This document shows positions 19,577 to 28,866 of a DNA stretch of 64,000 nucleotides, in pieces. Both the position numbers and the translations under genes were made by a program. The DNA is from an uncultured Alphaproteobacteria bacterium (lineage in GTDB: Bacteria > Pseudomonadota > Alphaproteobacteria > UBA8366 > GCA-2717185). The stretch is taken from assembly GCA_943788635.1 (NCBI GenBank), contig CALSRA010000019.1, forward strand, positions 32,062-96,061, written 5' to 3'. The notes beneath the pieces are model-generated. The model was not told the origin of the DNA. It was given only the letters and a program-made list of their open reading frames with translations, and made no database searches. Position 1 is the first letter of the stretch, and the number at the start of each line of letters is the position of its first letter.

Positions 19577-20611
19577 TTATTTCGAGTGTTTGGCAACAGT
19601 AGCCTTCGCGAAATCGAGGATTTCCCGGCCCGGACGCCCTTTTTCTTCTTGAGCTGCGACCCATTCTTCCCAGATTTTGGAAGCGCCGGCTGCCACTTGC
19701 GCCCGTACTTCCGGCTTGATCGTCACGACTTCAAGCTTCTCGCGGAAAATCGGGCGCCATTTTACGTCCGCATCTGCATAGGCTTTGATCATCGCTTCCG
19801 TGCCGCGAGCATGCGCTGCCGGCAAGGCGTTGCGAACTTTCTCCGGTGTCGAATTCCAGATATCGAGATTGACGGAGTTGAAGCACATGAAACCGCTCAT
19901 CGCGAGGCCTTCGGTCGTGTATTTCGACACTTCGTAAAGCTTGTATGCGCCGAAGGCGTACGAATACGGGAATCCGAAGGTGTCGATCGTACCACGGTCA
20001 AGCGCTGTATAGCCTTCCGGTGCGGTGACCATCGTCGGAACGGCGCCGAAGACCATCAGAGCTTTTGCATTAAGCCCTGAAATGCGCATTTTTACGCCCT
20101 TCATATCTTCGGTCGTTTCGATTCTCGTGTTGCCCATGAATTCGTAAGGGGGCAGGAAGTTCGGTCCGAAATAATGTGCGTTCCAGCGATCCTTGAGCTC
20201 GGCGACAATCAGCGGATGCGCCATTATATCTTTTTGGACGGCGGCACTCTGGCGCGCCGTTGCAGGTGCGAGGAACGGCAATTCCATGACGGAGAGCAGC
20301 GGGAACTTGTTGGGATAGTAGCCAACGCAATTCATCCCGGATTCAACGGCGCCGATCTTGATGTTTTCAGGAATCTGCTTTGGCGGGCCAAGCGCACTGG
20401 CATAATGGATCTTGAGTTCGAAATCACCGCCGCCGGCTTTCTCGAGGTCTTCCTTGATCACTTCGAGCGCTACTGTCACGGCACGCTTGCCGCCAAACGC
20501 ATTATGGTTCCAAATTGTCTCGGCGGATGCTTGAGATGCAGCGCCAATGCCTGCGGCGACCATTCCGACGGCCGCGACAGAGGCAAGCATTCTTCTGTGG
20601 AAAATTCCCAT
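19577..20611 (-). CDS. dctP: TRAP transporter substrate-binding protein (DctP)
   Basis: Periplasmic solute receptor of the TRAP system, about 344 residues. ATG 20611 (MGIFHRRMLASVAAVGM) is preferred to an in-frame start at 20656 because GGGAG lies just before it and it gives a clean signal peptide ending near ASQASAE. The mature protein has the DctP-fold segments FPLLSVMELPFLAP and GVKMRISGLNAKALMVFGA; the conserved arginine in KMRISG normally contacts the ligand carboxylate, so an organic acid ligand is likely. It is the first gene of the operon. Confidence 0.94.
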   Translation of the reverse strand: MGIFHRRMLASVAAVGMVAAGIGAASQASAETIWNHNAFGGKRAVTVALEVIKEDLEKAGGGDFELKIHYASALGPPKQIPENIKIGAVESGMNCVGYYPNKFPLLSVMELPFLAPATARQSAAVQKDIMAHPLIVAELKDRWNAHYFGPNFLPPYEFMGNTRIETTEDMKGVKMRISGLNAKALMVFGAVPTMVTAPEGYTALDRGTIDTFGFPYSYAFGAYKLYEVSKYTTEGLAMSGFMCFNSVNLDIWNSTPEKVRNALPAAHARGTEAMIKAYADADVKWRPIFREKLEVVTIKPEVRAQVAAGASKIWEEWVAAQEEKGRPGREILDFAKATVAKHSK

Positions 20612-21040
20612 TCCTTCAACTCCCTGATTAATAAAAGTTCGTTTAATTATCTGCACTTCTTCGACTGCATTCGGACCTGTTTTATCACGGGCCAGTGCTT
20701 AGGTCAAAACGACGCAGCGGTATCATGATCCGTTGGTCATGAGTCACCAGTTGTAGCAACTCATGAATGTTTTGGAGTCAAAAATGATATGCAATGGTGG
20801 TGGTGTTGGCCTGTTTCCACGGATCAGACGTCAGAATTCAACTAAATTCCCGAAGAAAGTTTAGTTTGACGGGACGTGAAAGTGTGTTTCGCAATTTTTG
20901 CGATAAGGGCCAGTTGGGAGATGCGGTTCCCAAGCCACAAAAGGAACGTAAAATTGCCGAGCTTGCCGAAAAATTTGAATTTTTTTAGTGAAGTGATTGT
21001 TTGTGACAGGCTGGGAAACCCTTGCCAAGTTCAGGGGTAA
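20612..21040. other. Intergenic region upstream of the TRAP operon
   Basis: A 430-base non-coding stretch between dctP and the cheZ-like gene. I see no credible gene; short open frames here lack family features. It holds a dyad at 20738-20765 and should contain the TRAP operon promoter. Confidence 0.5.
20738..20765. promoter_or_regulatory. Inverted repeat, possible TRAP operator
   Basis: CATGAGT (20738-20744) is inverted as ACTCATG (20759-20765), and a second dyad, AGTTG/CAACT, lies inside it. The dyad is about 127 bases upstream of the dctP start, a plausible position for a repressor or activator of the TRAP operon. No regulator gene is adjacent. Confidence 0.3.
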
Positions 21041-21580
21041 TCAGGCGAACAGCTTGTCGATGTCGTCCTGGGAGATTTCCTCGCCTGGAATTTGCGGGCC
21101 GTTCAGCAGGGCTTCGTCACCGGTCGGTTTGTCGTCTGGAAATTCAAAACCGAGCGCCTCGATATCTTCCCGACCCCAAAGGTCAATCATGGCGTTAACC
21201 CGTTCTTCAACGAAGTTCATCGACCGGATCACCCGCGAAACGCGCTGTCCGGTAATATCCTGGAACGTACAGGCTTCGATCGCATTCATGGCCTTCTGCG
21301 CGACCTGGTCGCACAGTTCGGAAACCTTTTCATTGTCCGCTACTTCGCGGATTTCATCGGTGATGCCGTCAATGTCTTCCAGTTGCTCGAGAATGCCATT
21401 CGTGGCGACTTCGGTAGACTCGACAATCGCATCGAGGTGTTCCGACGCGCTTTCGAAATGGGTGCGGTTCTCATCAGGGGACGTTACGTGCGCGATTTCT
21501 TGCCGCATACGTTGAATATACTGAAACAGGTTCAGTATTTCAGACCGCAGTTTTTCGTTTTCGGCCCTGAATTGCGGCAT
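21041..21580 (-). CDS. CheZ-like protein phosphatase
   Basis: A 179-residue, mostly helical protein of the CheZ superfamily, which dephosphorylates CheY-P in chemotaxis. The key segment is CTFQDITGQRVSRVIRSMNF: the Q of FQDITGQ corresponds to the phosphatase glutamine region of CheZ. The C-terminal tail SQDDIDKLFA matches the short CheY-binding amphipathic helix. Between them is an acidic linker. No other chemotaxis genes are in the window, so it is a detached member. Confidence 0.85.
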   Translation of the reverse strand: MPQFRAENEKLRSEILNLFQYIQRMRQEIAHVTSPDENRTHFESASEHLDAIVESTEVATNGILEQLEDIDGITDEIREVADNEKVSELCDQVAQKAMNAIEACTFQDITGQRVSRVIRSMNFVEERVNAMIDLWGREDIEALGFEFPDDKPTGDEALLNGPQIPGEEISQDDIDKLFA

Positions 21581-21859
21581 TCTCCGACTCCCAAATTACG
21601 TCAGCGCGATACTGTTACTACCGTCTTTTTACCGAGTGAAACTTTCCTAATGGTAAAGGTGGGGTAACAAATTTTACGGGCCTTATCGTGAGATATGCGG
21701 ATATGAGGTTCCGCCGCTGGTGCGTCCCTGCTACAAAATGTGGCGAATTCGTCGCAGAAAATATGTAACCATCTGTTTTAACCTGAAAATCAGGGCGAGA
21801 CTGCGACCAGGTGGATGGACTCCCTGCCGCCCGGACAGGAAATAGAAAGAGTAATCTTC

Positions 21860-23068
21860 ATGAGTGACAAAAATATTGCGACCGGCGCCCTTGCCGGGAA
21901 ACGGGTTATCGACCTCACGCGCGTGCTTGGTGGCCCGTATTGTACCCAGATTCTTGGCGACCATGGTGCAGAGATCATTAAGGTTGAACCGCCGCAGGGC
22001 GATGAGGTACGCGACTGGGGGCCGCCGTTTCATGAAGAGGATGCGTCTTATTTCATTGGCCTGAACCGTAACAAGCGATCCATTGGCCTCGACCTTTCCA
22101 AGCCGGAAGGTCGCGACATCCTGATGCGGATGCTCAAGGATGCGGATGTTTTGGTGGAGAATTACAAGCCGGGGACGCTGGAACGCTGGGGGATCGGGTA
22201 TGAAGATTGTCTGAGCGAGCGCTTCCCCCGCCTCGTGCATTTGCGTGTTAGCGGGTATGGCGGGGAAGGACCCATGGGTGGTTTTCCTGGCTATGACGCG
22301 ATTATCCAGGCGATGGCGGGCTGGTTCAGCGTCAATGGCGGCAAGGAATCCGGACCTACACGGGTCGGCATCCCAATGGTTGATATGGGCACCGGGTTAT
22401 ATTCGGCAATCGGCATCCTGATGGCATTGCTGGAACGCGAAGTTTCGGGCAAGGGGCAGTATATCGACATGACGCTGTATGACAGCGCGGTTGCGCTAAT
22501 GCATCCCTACGTCATCAATCACGTATTGTCAGGGAAAGTGCCGGAGTCGACCGGGAATGCGCACCCGAACCTCAGCCCCTACGACAAGTTTTCGACCAAG
22601 ACGGTCGATATCTTTGTCGGTTGTGGCAACAATCGGGCGTATCGCAAATTTGCCGAAGCACTGGGCCACCCGGAAATTGCCGAGGATCCCCGCTTCGCCA
22701 ACAACGCCGACCGGATCAACAACAAGGAAGCGTTCCGGGACGTTCTGGAGAAAATCTTCGCCGAACGTGATGGTGAAGAGGTTTGCGTGACATTGATGAA
22801 AGCCGGCGTGCCGGCCGGTCCTGTTCTGGATACGGAGCAGATGCTGAATCATCCCCATACACAGTTCCGGGGTATGGATGCAAAGTTGGACTGGTATCGA
22901 AACACGGGAATTCCGATCAAGTTTTCTCGGACGCCGGGATCGATCCGGTCCACGCCGCCAAAATTCAGCCAGCATGGACGGGAAATTCTTTCTCAATTCG
23001 GATATGACGAGAACGAAATCGCCGGCCTGGCGGATAGTGGAATTCTCGTTGAGAAGAGGCGGGGCTGA
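21860..23068 (+). CDS. CaiB/BaiF-family CoA transferase (class III)
   Basis: Family III CoA transferase of 402 residues that moves CoA between carboxylates through a mixed-anhydride mechanism on an aspartate. Family features are VIDLTRVLGGPYCTQILGD, VENYKPGTLERWGIGY and the conserved aspartate in GFPGYDAIIQAMAGW. ATG 21860 is chosen because it starts the conserved fold with a short lead. It stands alone with its own terminator; donor and acceptor acids are unknown. Confidence 0.92.
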   Translation: MSDKNIATGALAGKRVIDLTRVLGGPYCTQILGDHGAEIIKVEPPQGDEVRDWGPPFHEEDASYFIGLNRNKRSIGLDLSKPEGRDILMRMLKDADVLVENYKPGTLERWGIGYEDCLSERFPRLVHLRVSGYGGEGPMGGFPGYDAIIQAMAGWFSVNGGKESGPTRVGIPMVDMGTGLYSAIGILMALLEREVSGKGQYIDMTLYDSAVALMHPYVINHVLSGKVPESTGNAHPNLSPYDKFSTKTVDIFVGCGNNRAYRKFAEALGHPEIAEDPRFANNADRINNKEAFRDVLEKIFAERDGEEVCVTLMKAGVPAGPVLDTEQMLNHPHTQFRGMDAKLDWYRNTGIPIKFSRTPGSIRSTPPKFSQHGREILSQFGYDENEIAGLADSGILVEKRRG

Positions 23069-23148
23069 CCGGAGCGATTACCAAGCGGGGCCGACCGCCA
23101 ATTAGCATGTCGGGGTGTCGGCCCCTGTTGTTGAATTCATATAAACCG

Positions 23149-23179
23149 ATAAGGGCCGATGGATGACATCGGCCCTTAT
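23149..23179. terminator. Bidirectional intrinsic terminator
   Basis: A perfect twelve-base-pair stem, ATAAGGGCCGAT (23149-23160) with ATCGGCCCTTAT (23168-23179), seven-base loop, sits between the convergent CoA transferase and helicase genes. Confidence 0.85.
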
Positions 23180-23254
23180 TCGTGAGCTGCATTCGCAACT
23201 TTATGCAATGTTGGTTCTTGGGCGGTCGGGCCGAGAACGCTTTGACGCGTTGTC

Positions 23255-24752
23255 TTAGCGGGGCGGCTCTCTCAGAAGAAAAGCCGGTACATTTCCACCC
23301 TGGCCGAACGGCACATCGTCATCGACGAAGGGGACTTCGGCATGGTCGCCGTTTGCCGAACCTGATTGCCGCGAACGCGGGCTCGCTTTTGAATTACGAT
23401 CCCGGCTGGTTCTTGGCGCACGCCGACGTGGTGAACGGCTTCTCGGTTCCGCCTGCGGCAGGTCCGTTCCCTGGTTTTCTTCGTTCGTTTCCGGCGCCGT
23501 CTGTTCAACCGCAGCGGTCTGCTCGACGGGCGCCGCCTGTTCAACGGGGGCCGTGCTGATCAACTGGCGCCGACTTTTCAACGGGGCTGGCCTTTTCAGC
23601 TTCCGTCGATTTTGCCTTTTTCTCTGGTGAAATTGCGCTGTCGAGTGTCATGACCGGAATTGGCTTCCCGAGCATCTTGTTGATGCCATCGATATAGCGC
23701 TGGTCTTCCCGTGTCGCGATCGTAATCGCACGGCCGGAGCGTCCGGCGCGGCCTGTGCGGCCAATCCGGTGGATGTAATCTTCAGAATGTGTCGGTACGT
23801 CAAAATTGAAGACATGTCCCATTGATGGAATGTCGAGGCCACGTGCGGCGACGTCGGAACAAACCAGCATGGCAATTTCGCCAGCCTTGAACTTTTCGAG
23901 TGTCTTGGTGCGACTGAACTGGTCCATGTCGCCATGCAACGCGCCAGCATTATACCCATGACGTTCCAGCGATCGCTGAAGGACTCCGATATCGCGTTTA
24001 CGGTTGCAGAAGATAATGGCGTTTTCGGCTTTTTCAGACTGAATAAGCTTGCGCAGTACGTCCCGCTTGTCCCGCGAGCCGCACATGATGATTGACTGCT
24101 TAACCGTTTCAGCGGCACTGGCCGGCGGATCGACGGACACTTCCTTCGGGTTCATCAGAAACTTGGAAGAAAGCTTGCGAATTTCATTCGGCATCGTGGC
24201 CGAAAAGAACAGGGTCTGGCGGATGGTGGGCAGCAATTTAACGATTTTTTCGACATCCCGGCATGAAGCCCATATCGAGCATACGGTCAGCTTCATCAAT
24301 GACCAGAACCTTGACGTCGCGCAGCATGACCTTGCCGCGTTCTGCATGGTCGAGCAGCCGACCTGGCGTCGCGATCAACACGTCGACACCCCGATCAAGC
24401 GCCTTGTTCTGCTCATCGAAAGACACGCCGCCGATCAGAAGGGCCATCGAGAGTTTGTGATACTTGCCGTAAGTGACGAACTGTTCCGCCACCTGCGCGG
24501 CGAGTTCGCGCGTTGGCTCCAGGATCAGGGATCGTGGCATGCGCGCCCGGGCCGGCCCTGCGCGAGGATTTCGATCATGGGGAGGGTGAAGGAGGCCGTC
24601 TTGCCAGTGCCTGTCTGCGCGCAACCAAGAAGATCGCGGTTCATCAGCACATAAGGAATTGCCTGGGCCTGGATGGGCGTGGGCGTATCGTATCCGGCAT
24701 CCGTAACCGCACGCAGAATATCGTCACTAAGTCCGAGGTCGGAAAATTTCAT
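23255..24752 (-). CDS. DEAD-box RNA helicase, RhlE-like (three frameshifts)
   Basis: ATP-dependent RNA helicase. In order: Q motif [11 protein letters not shown], motif I AQTGTGKT, motif Ia [12 protein letters not shown] in [17 protein letters not shown] in LFFSATMP, and motif [15 protein letters not shown]. The C-terminal tail is low-complexity, with APVEQ-type repeats and an Arg/Ser-rich stretch, ending [15 protein letters not shown], a usual RhlE ending. Frames shift near 24553 (one missing G), at 24257-24259 (one extra C on the + strand; removal restores [15 protein letters not shown]) and near 23560 inside the repeats. All motifs are intact across the shifts, so I read one functional gene of about 495 residues. 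Confidence 0.88.
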
Positions 24753-24915
24753 ACAATCAATTTTTGTAATGGGTATAGCCGATCCCCCAGGACCGGTTAA
24801 TGTGCGCCGGATCGTAGGGGGTTACCGCCTCATGTCAATATAATTACTGTTAATCACGCTGCGGTGCAGTACTGAATATGGTCGTTCTGTGGTGAAAATA
24901 AAGGGTAAGGCTGCA

Positions 24916-25619
24916 ATGATGCCAAAAATACCACTTTTGCTAGTTCCTGGCCTTCTGTGCAATCAGATACTGTGGGCACATCAAATGCGGTACCTTGCCG
25001 ATATTGCAGAGGTAACGGTCGTCGATACGCTGCAGGATGATACGCTGGAAGGAATGGTGCATCGGGCGCTGTCAACCGCACCGGAACATTTCGCATTGGG
25101 TGGATTGTCGATGGGGGGGATGCCGCGCTGGAATTCATGCGGCAGGCGCCGGACAGAATTGACCGGCTCGCCTTTCTCGATACTTCGGCGCGCCCTGATA
25201 CGCCGGAGCGCACGGCGTTGCGCCGTGACCTTTTGGCACTTGCGGAGCAGGGGAAGTTTAACGGCATCTCGCCACGGCTGCTGCCGACCTTCCTGCATCC
25301 GGACCGTATGGGGGATGATGAACTGACGAATGCGGTCATGGATATGGCGGCGACTGTTGGCAAGGATGCTTTTATTCGCCAGCAAAAAGCAATCATGGCA
25401 CGGTCGGACAGTCTGCCGCTCCTGTCCCGGATCAATATTCCTACGATAGTGATATGTGGTCGGCAGGACCTGGCAACACCGCTGGAAATGAGCGAGGAGA
25501 TCGTGTCCGGTATTACCGGCGCGCGGCTCTGCGTGATCGAGGAATGTGGGCACCTGTCCAGTATGGAGCGACCGTTTGCCGTCACGGCGCTGATGCGGGA
25601 CTGGATATTGCGGGATTAG
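24916..25619 (+). CDS. Alpha/beta hydrolase (frameshifted)
   Basis: Small alpha/beta-hydrolase of about 234 residues. The oxyanion strand is LLLVPGLLCN, the nucleophile elbow is GLSMGG (serine), the acid is in VICGRQDLATP and the histidine in EECGHLSSMERP. The frame changes in the run of seven Gs at 25113-25119; adding one G gives GGLSMGGDAALEFMRQAPDR, so an undercall is likely. The group includes carboxylesterases and lactonases; the substrate is unknown. It converges on parE. Confidence 0.85.
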
Positions 25620-25650
25620 CTGCAGTTCACTTTGCCCGGGGAGCCTTGCC

Positions 25651-27642
25651 CTAGACGTCCAGTTTGGTCACAAACCGCGCATTTTTCTGGATAAAGTCAA
25701 AACGGCTTTCGGGCTTGCGCCCCATCAGGGCTTCGACGAATTTTGCCGTGTCGCGAGCGTCGGCGGCCTGCTCCGGGTCGGCTTTTTTGGGTAACTGTAC
25801 CTGCAGCAGGGTCCGTTTTTCGGGGTTCATGGTGGTGTCGCGCAGTTGTGCCGGGGGCATTTCACCCAGTCCCTTGAAGCGGCTGACTTCTATCTTGCCG
25901 CGTCCGGGGAAGCCGGATGCCATCAACTCATCCTTATGCGCGTCGTCTCTTGCGTAGAGCGATGTTGCGCCCTGGGTCAGGCGATAGAGCGGTGGAAGTG
26001 CAAGAAACAATCGGCCACTTTCGACCAGACCGGGCGTCTCGCGATAGAAGAATGTCATCAGCAGTGCCGCAATATGGGCCCCGTCGACATCGGCGTCGGT
26101 CATGATGATCACGCGTTCGTAGCGCAATTTGTCCCCGTCGAATTCGCTGCGAGAGCCACAACCGAGTGCCTGCATCAGATCCCGCAGTTCCTGGTTACCG
26201 GCCAGCTTGTCCGCCGACGCGCTGGCGACATTCAGAATTTTACCACGCAGTGGCAGGATCGCCTGGGTTTCGCGAATACGGGCCTGTTTGGCGGACCCCC
26301 CCGCGGAATCGCCTTCGACCAGAAAAATTTCCGTGCCTTCTGCTGAATTCCGGGTGCAGTCGGTCAACTTGCCCGGCAGCCGAAGTTTCCGGGTCGCCGA
26401 TTTCCGGCTCATGTCCTTGGCCGCGCGGCGACTTTGTCGTTCGTCGGCGCGGGTCAGTACATGTTCCAGCAGATCGGTTGCCGCCGCCGGGTCGTTGGTA
26501 AGCCAATGATCGAAATGATCCTTGACCGCGCTATCGACCAGCCGGGAGGCTTCGGGCGAGGACAGTTTTTCCTTCGTCTGGCCCTGAAACTGCGGGTCGC
26601 GGACAAATACGGACAACATGGCACAGGCGCCGCCTGTAACGTCTTCGGCGGTGATACGGGAAGCCTTTTTATTGCCCGTCATCTCGCCATAGGCCCGCAG
26701 ACTGCGTGCGAGAGCAGTTCGGAAGCCCGCTTCATGGCTGCCGCCTTGCGGGGTCGGTACCGTATTGCAGTAGGAGGAAACGAAGCCATCCTGATCGTAA
26801 GGCCAGCATACGGCCCACTCTACTTTGCCGCCGTTATCACCCACGGCAACCCGGCCATTAAAGGACGCTGACGTGATCGTCGGTCGCTCGGCAATCGTGG
26901 CTGTCAGAAAATCCGCCAATCCGCCAGGAAAATGCAACGTACCTGATTCAGGTGTCTTGTCATCGCCGCGCAGGTGTTTGGCGTCGCAGCTCCACCGAAT
27001 TTCAACGCCCCGGAACAGGTACGCCTTGGAACGGGCCATGCGATACAGACGTGAAGCCCGGAAATCCAGCTTCTCGCCAAAAATTTCGGCATCGGGATGG
27101 AAGGTAACGGTCGTGCCGCGGCGGTTCTGTGTTGCGCCCTCGTCGCGCAGCTTGCCTTGCGGAACGCCACGCGAAAATGACTGCGCATAAAGTTTCCGGT
27201 CGCGGGCCACGGTCACTTCAAGTCGATCCGACAGCGCGTTGACGACGGATATCCCGACGCCATGCAACCCGCCCGATGTCTGGTAAGCGTCGCCCGAAAA
27301 CTTGCCGCCGGAATGCAGCGTCGTCAGGATGACTTCCAGCGCCGATTTGTCCTTGAATTTTGGGTGGGGATCAACCGGGATGCCCCGTCCATTGTCACTG
27401 ACGGTCAGTGAGCCATCGGCCTGCAGCGTGACGTCGATACGACTCGCATGGCCGGCGACGGCTTCGTCCATCGCGTTATCAATGACTTCTGCGGCGAGAT
27501 GATGCAGCGCCGCTTCATCGGTGCCGCCGATATACATGCCGGGTCTGTGGCGTACAGGCTCCAACCCTTCCAGGACTTCGATGTCCTTGGCCGAGTAGGA
27601 GGATCCGCTGTCGCTTGCTTGATTCTGGAAGAGGTCTGCCAT
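25651..27642 (-). CDS. parE: DNA topoisomerase IV subunit B (ParE)
   Basis: ATPase subunit of the decatenating type II topoisomerase, 663 residues, intact. GHKL ATPase motifs are AEVIDNAMDEAVAG and VSDNGRGIPVD; the transducer and TOPRIM domains follow, with EGDSAGGSAKQAR, DADVDGAHIAALLMTF and LPLRGKILNV. The C-terminal RFKGLGEMPPAQLRDT and RTLLQV are universal in GyrB/ParE. Length and the short TOPRIM tail favour ParE over GyrB (about 800 residues). The partner parC is not in the window. Confidence 0.95.
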   Translation of the reverse strand: MADLFQNQASDSGSSYSAKDIEVLEGLEPVRHRPGMYIGGTDEAALHHLAAEVIDNAMDEAVAGHASRIDVTLQADGSLTVSDNGRGIPVDPHPKFKDKSALEVILTTLHSGGKFSGDAYQTSGGLHGVGISVVNALSDRLEVTVARDRKLYAQSFSRGVPQGKLRDEGATQNRRGTTVTFHPDAEIFGEKLDFRASRLYRMARSKAYLFRGVEIRWSCDAKHLRGDDKTPESGTLHFPGGLADFLTATIAERPTITSASFNGRVAVGDNGGKVEWAVCWPYDQDGFVSSYCNTVPTPQGGSHEAGFRTALARSLRAYGEMTGNKKASRITAEDVTGGACAMLSVFVRDPQFQGQTKEKLSSPEASRLVDSAVKDHFDHWLTNDPAAATDLLEHVLTRADERQSRRAAKDMSRKSATRKLRLPGKLTDCTRNSAEGTEIFLVEGDSAGGSAKQARIRETQAILPLRGKILNVASASADKLAGNQELRDLMQALGCGSRSEFDGDKLRYERVIIMTDADVDGAHIAALLMTFFYRETPGLVESGRLFLALPPLYRLTQGATSLYARDDAHKDELMASGFPGRGKIEVSRFKGLGEMPPAQLRDTTMNPEKRTLLQVQLPKKADPEQAADARDTAKFVEALMGRKPESRFDFIQKNARFVTKLDV

Positions 27643-27753
27643 GGCGGCATTATAGATTTTGAGTTTGCTGAAGCAAGCTCATACGGTGTTCGAAGGGGTG
27701 GCGAATGACAATATCTGGTAAAAACCCGGGAGGTTGATCAGGGGGCTGAACGA

Positions 27754-28152
27754 TCAGCGATCGTTCGCAAGTTCCTTGCGGCAGAAGGTCTTTACCCAGC
27801 GGTCTTCTGCGACGAAGCGCGGAAATTCATCCCAGTAGCCTTCGAAATTGTCGACTTGGCCACTCTGGAATTTCCCGTTGCGTATATGCGCCAGGATATG
27901 CCGCACGGTATAGGCGTCGCCATTGCGCCGGCAAATATACCAAACGCCGATACCTTCGAAATCGAACTGTACGTCAACCGCGATACTTTCGCCCTTCCGC
28001 TGGTAGCAACGGTAATCAATCGGTCCCTGTTCCGGATCGTGGGGATCGTACAGGGCAAAGACATACACGTCGGCCTGCATGACGAGACGGCGAATTTCCG
28101 TCGCGATCAGATCTTCCATGACATGTTTTAGCTGGGCCGTTTGCTTGATCAT
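27754..28152 (-). CDS. Conserved-looking protein of unknown function
   Basis: A 132-residue protein I do not recognise. It has an amphipathic N-terminal helix (MIKQTAQLKHVMEDLIATEIRRLV in parts), then strands YVFALYDPHD and IDYRCYQRKGE, an aromatic-rich centre (GVWYICRRNGD) and a charged C terminus. There is no signal peptide or membrane segment. Its reading frame has the codon usage of its neighbours, so it is probably real. It lies 111 bases upstream of parE with the same orientation, and its own upstream region is the very AT-rich island at 28160-28360. Confidence 0.7.
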   Translation of the reverse strand: MIKQTAQLKHVMEDLIATEIRRLVMQADVYVFALYDPHDPEQGPIDYRCYQRKGESIAVDVQFDFEGIGVWYICRRNGDAYTVRHILAHIRNGKFQSGQVDNFEGYWDEFPRFVAEDRWVKTFCRKELANDR

Positions 28153-28159
28153 AAATTAC

Positions 28160-28360
28160 CCCCCTTAAGTTAAGGAATAATAAAAAAATTTTCATATATA
28201 AGCAATTATAAAATGAAAAATAAAAGTATATTCAAAAAAACAAATACACAAAAAATATGTTCTTTTTTTTAAATCATTAAAATCATAAATTACTATTTTT
28301 TATTGTTAAATATGAAAAATTAATATTTTTTTACTTAAGATTTTTGTAATTCATTTTCGG
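28160..28360. other. AT-rich intergenic island
   Basis: About 200 bases almost wholly of A and T with long A and T tracts, in sharp contrast to the surrounding GC-rich genes. It separates two divergent genes of unknown function and therefore contains their promoters. Such DNA is usually curved and bound by nucleoid proteins. No gene is seen. Two further islands of the same character lie at 35720-35830 and 46880-47010. Confidence 0.7.
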
Positions 28361-28415
28361 CACTTTGCGCAATGATTAGAGTGATCAAATTCAAATCGCG
28401 AAGGGAGAGAGCGGA

Positions 28416-28778
28416 ATGCGGTCAATGGTTCTGTTCACGGCTCTGCTGGCCTTGTGGCCGGCTATGGCCATCGCCGGTGAAGCAGATGTCGTCGCCGTCG
28501 AGGTGCGAAGCCAGGGGGGCGGGGAATACGCCTTCAGCGTGACGGTTCGCCATGCGGATGCGGGCTGGAAACACTATGCGAATAAATGGGATGTGCTGGC
28601 ACCGGACGGTTCGGTGCTGGGCACCCGGGAATTGCTGCATCCGCACGAGGACGAGCAACCCTTCACGCGTTCTTTATCGGGCGTCCGGGTGCCCGCGGGG
28701 ATCGAAACGGTAACCGTTCGGGCGCATGACAGTGTTCATGGCTATGGCGGTGTGGAAAGACAGGTGCGTTTGCCCTGA
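28416..28778 (+). CDS. Secreted protein of unknown function
   Basis: A 120-residue protein with a Sec signal peptide (MRSMVLFTALLALWPAMAIAG). The mature part is compact and probably beta-rich: EYAFSVTVRHADAGWKHYA, KWDVLAPDGSVLGTRELLHP, HEDEQPFTRSLSGVRVP and RAHDSVHGYGG. I believe close relatives of this strongly patterned sequence occur in other marine alpha- and gammaproteobacteria as hypothetical proteins, but I cannot check. Several invariant-looking His and Trp residues could bind a metal or ligand. GAAGGGAGAG supports the ATG. It ends before a strong terminator shared with glnA. Confidence 0.8.
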   Translation: MRSMVLFTALLALWPAMAIAGEADVVAVEVRSQGGGEYAFSVTVRHADAGWKHYANKWDVLAPDGSVLGTRELLHPHEDEQPFTRSLSGVRVPAGIETVTVRAHDSVHGYGGVERQVRLP

Positions 28779-28808
28779 CCCTGGCGGGAATACCTGACGC
28801 TGGTACGA

Positions 28809-28845
28809 AAAAGCCCCCGCCGGACGAATCCGGCGGGGGCCATTT
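28809..28845. terminator. Bidirectional intrinsic terminator
   Basis: GCCCCCGCCGGA (28813-28824) pairs perfectly with TCCGGCGGGGGC (28829-28840) around CGAA, with A-rich sequence on the left and T-rich on the right. It separates the secreted-protein gene from glnA on the other strand. Confidence 0.95.
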
Positions 28846-28866
28846 TCATTGTCGTCCGATGCAGGA

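Noticed and set aside
20794..20988. Short plus-strand open frame in the gap upstream of dctP
   Set aside because: No start context, no pattern in the protein and composition unlike the neighbouring genes.
28160..28360. AT-rich island as a replication origin
   Set aside because: I see no DnaA-box cluster and no dnaA, dnaN, parAB or repABC genes near it.
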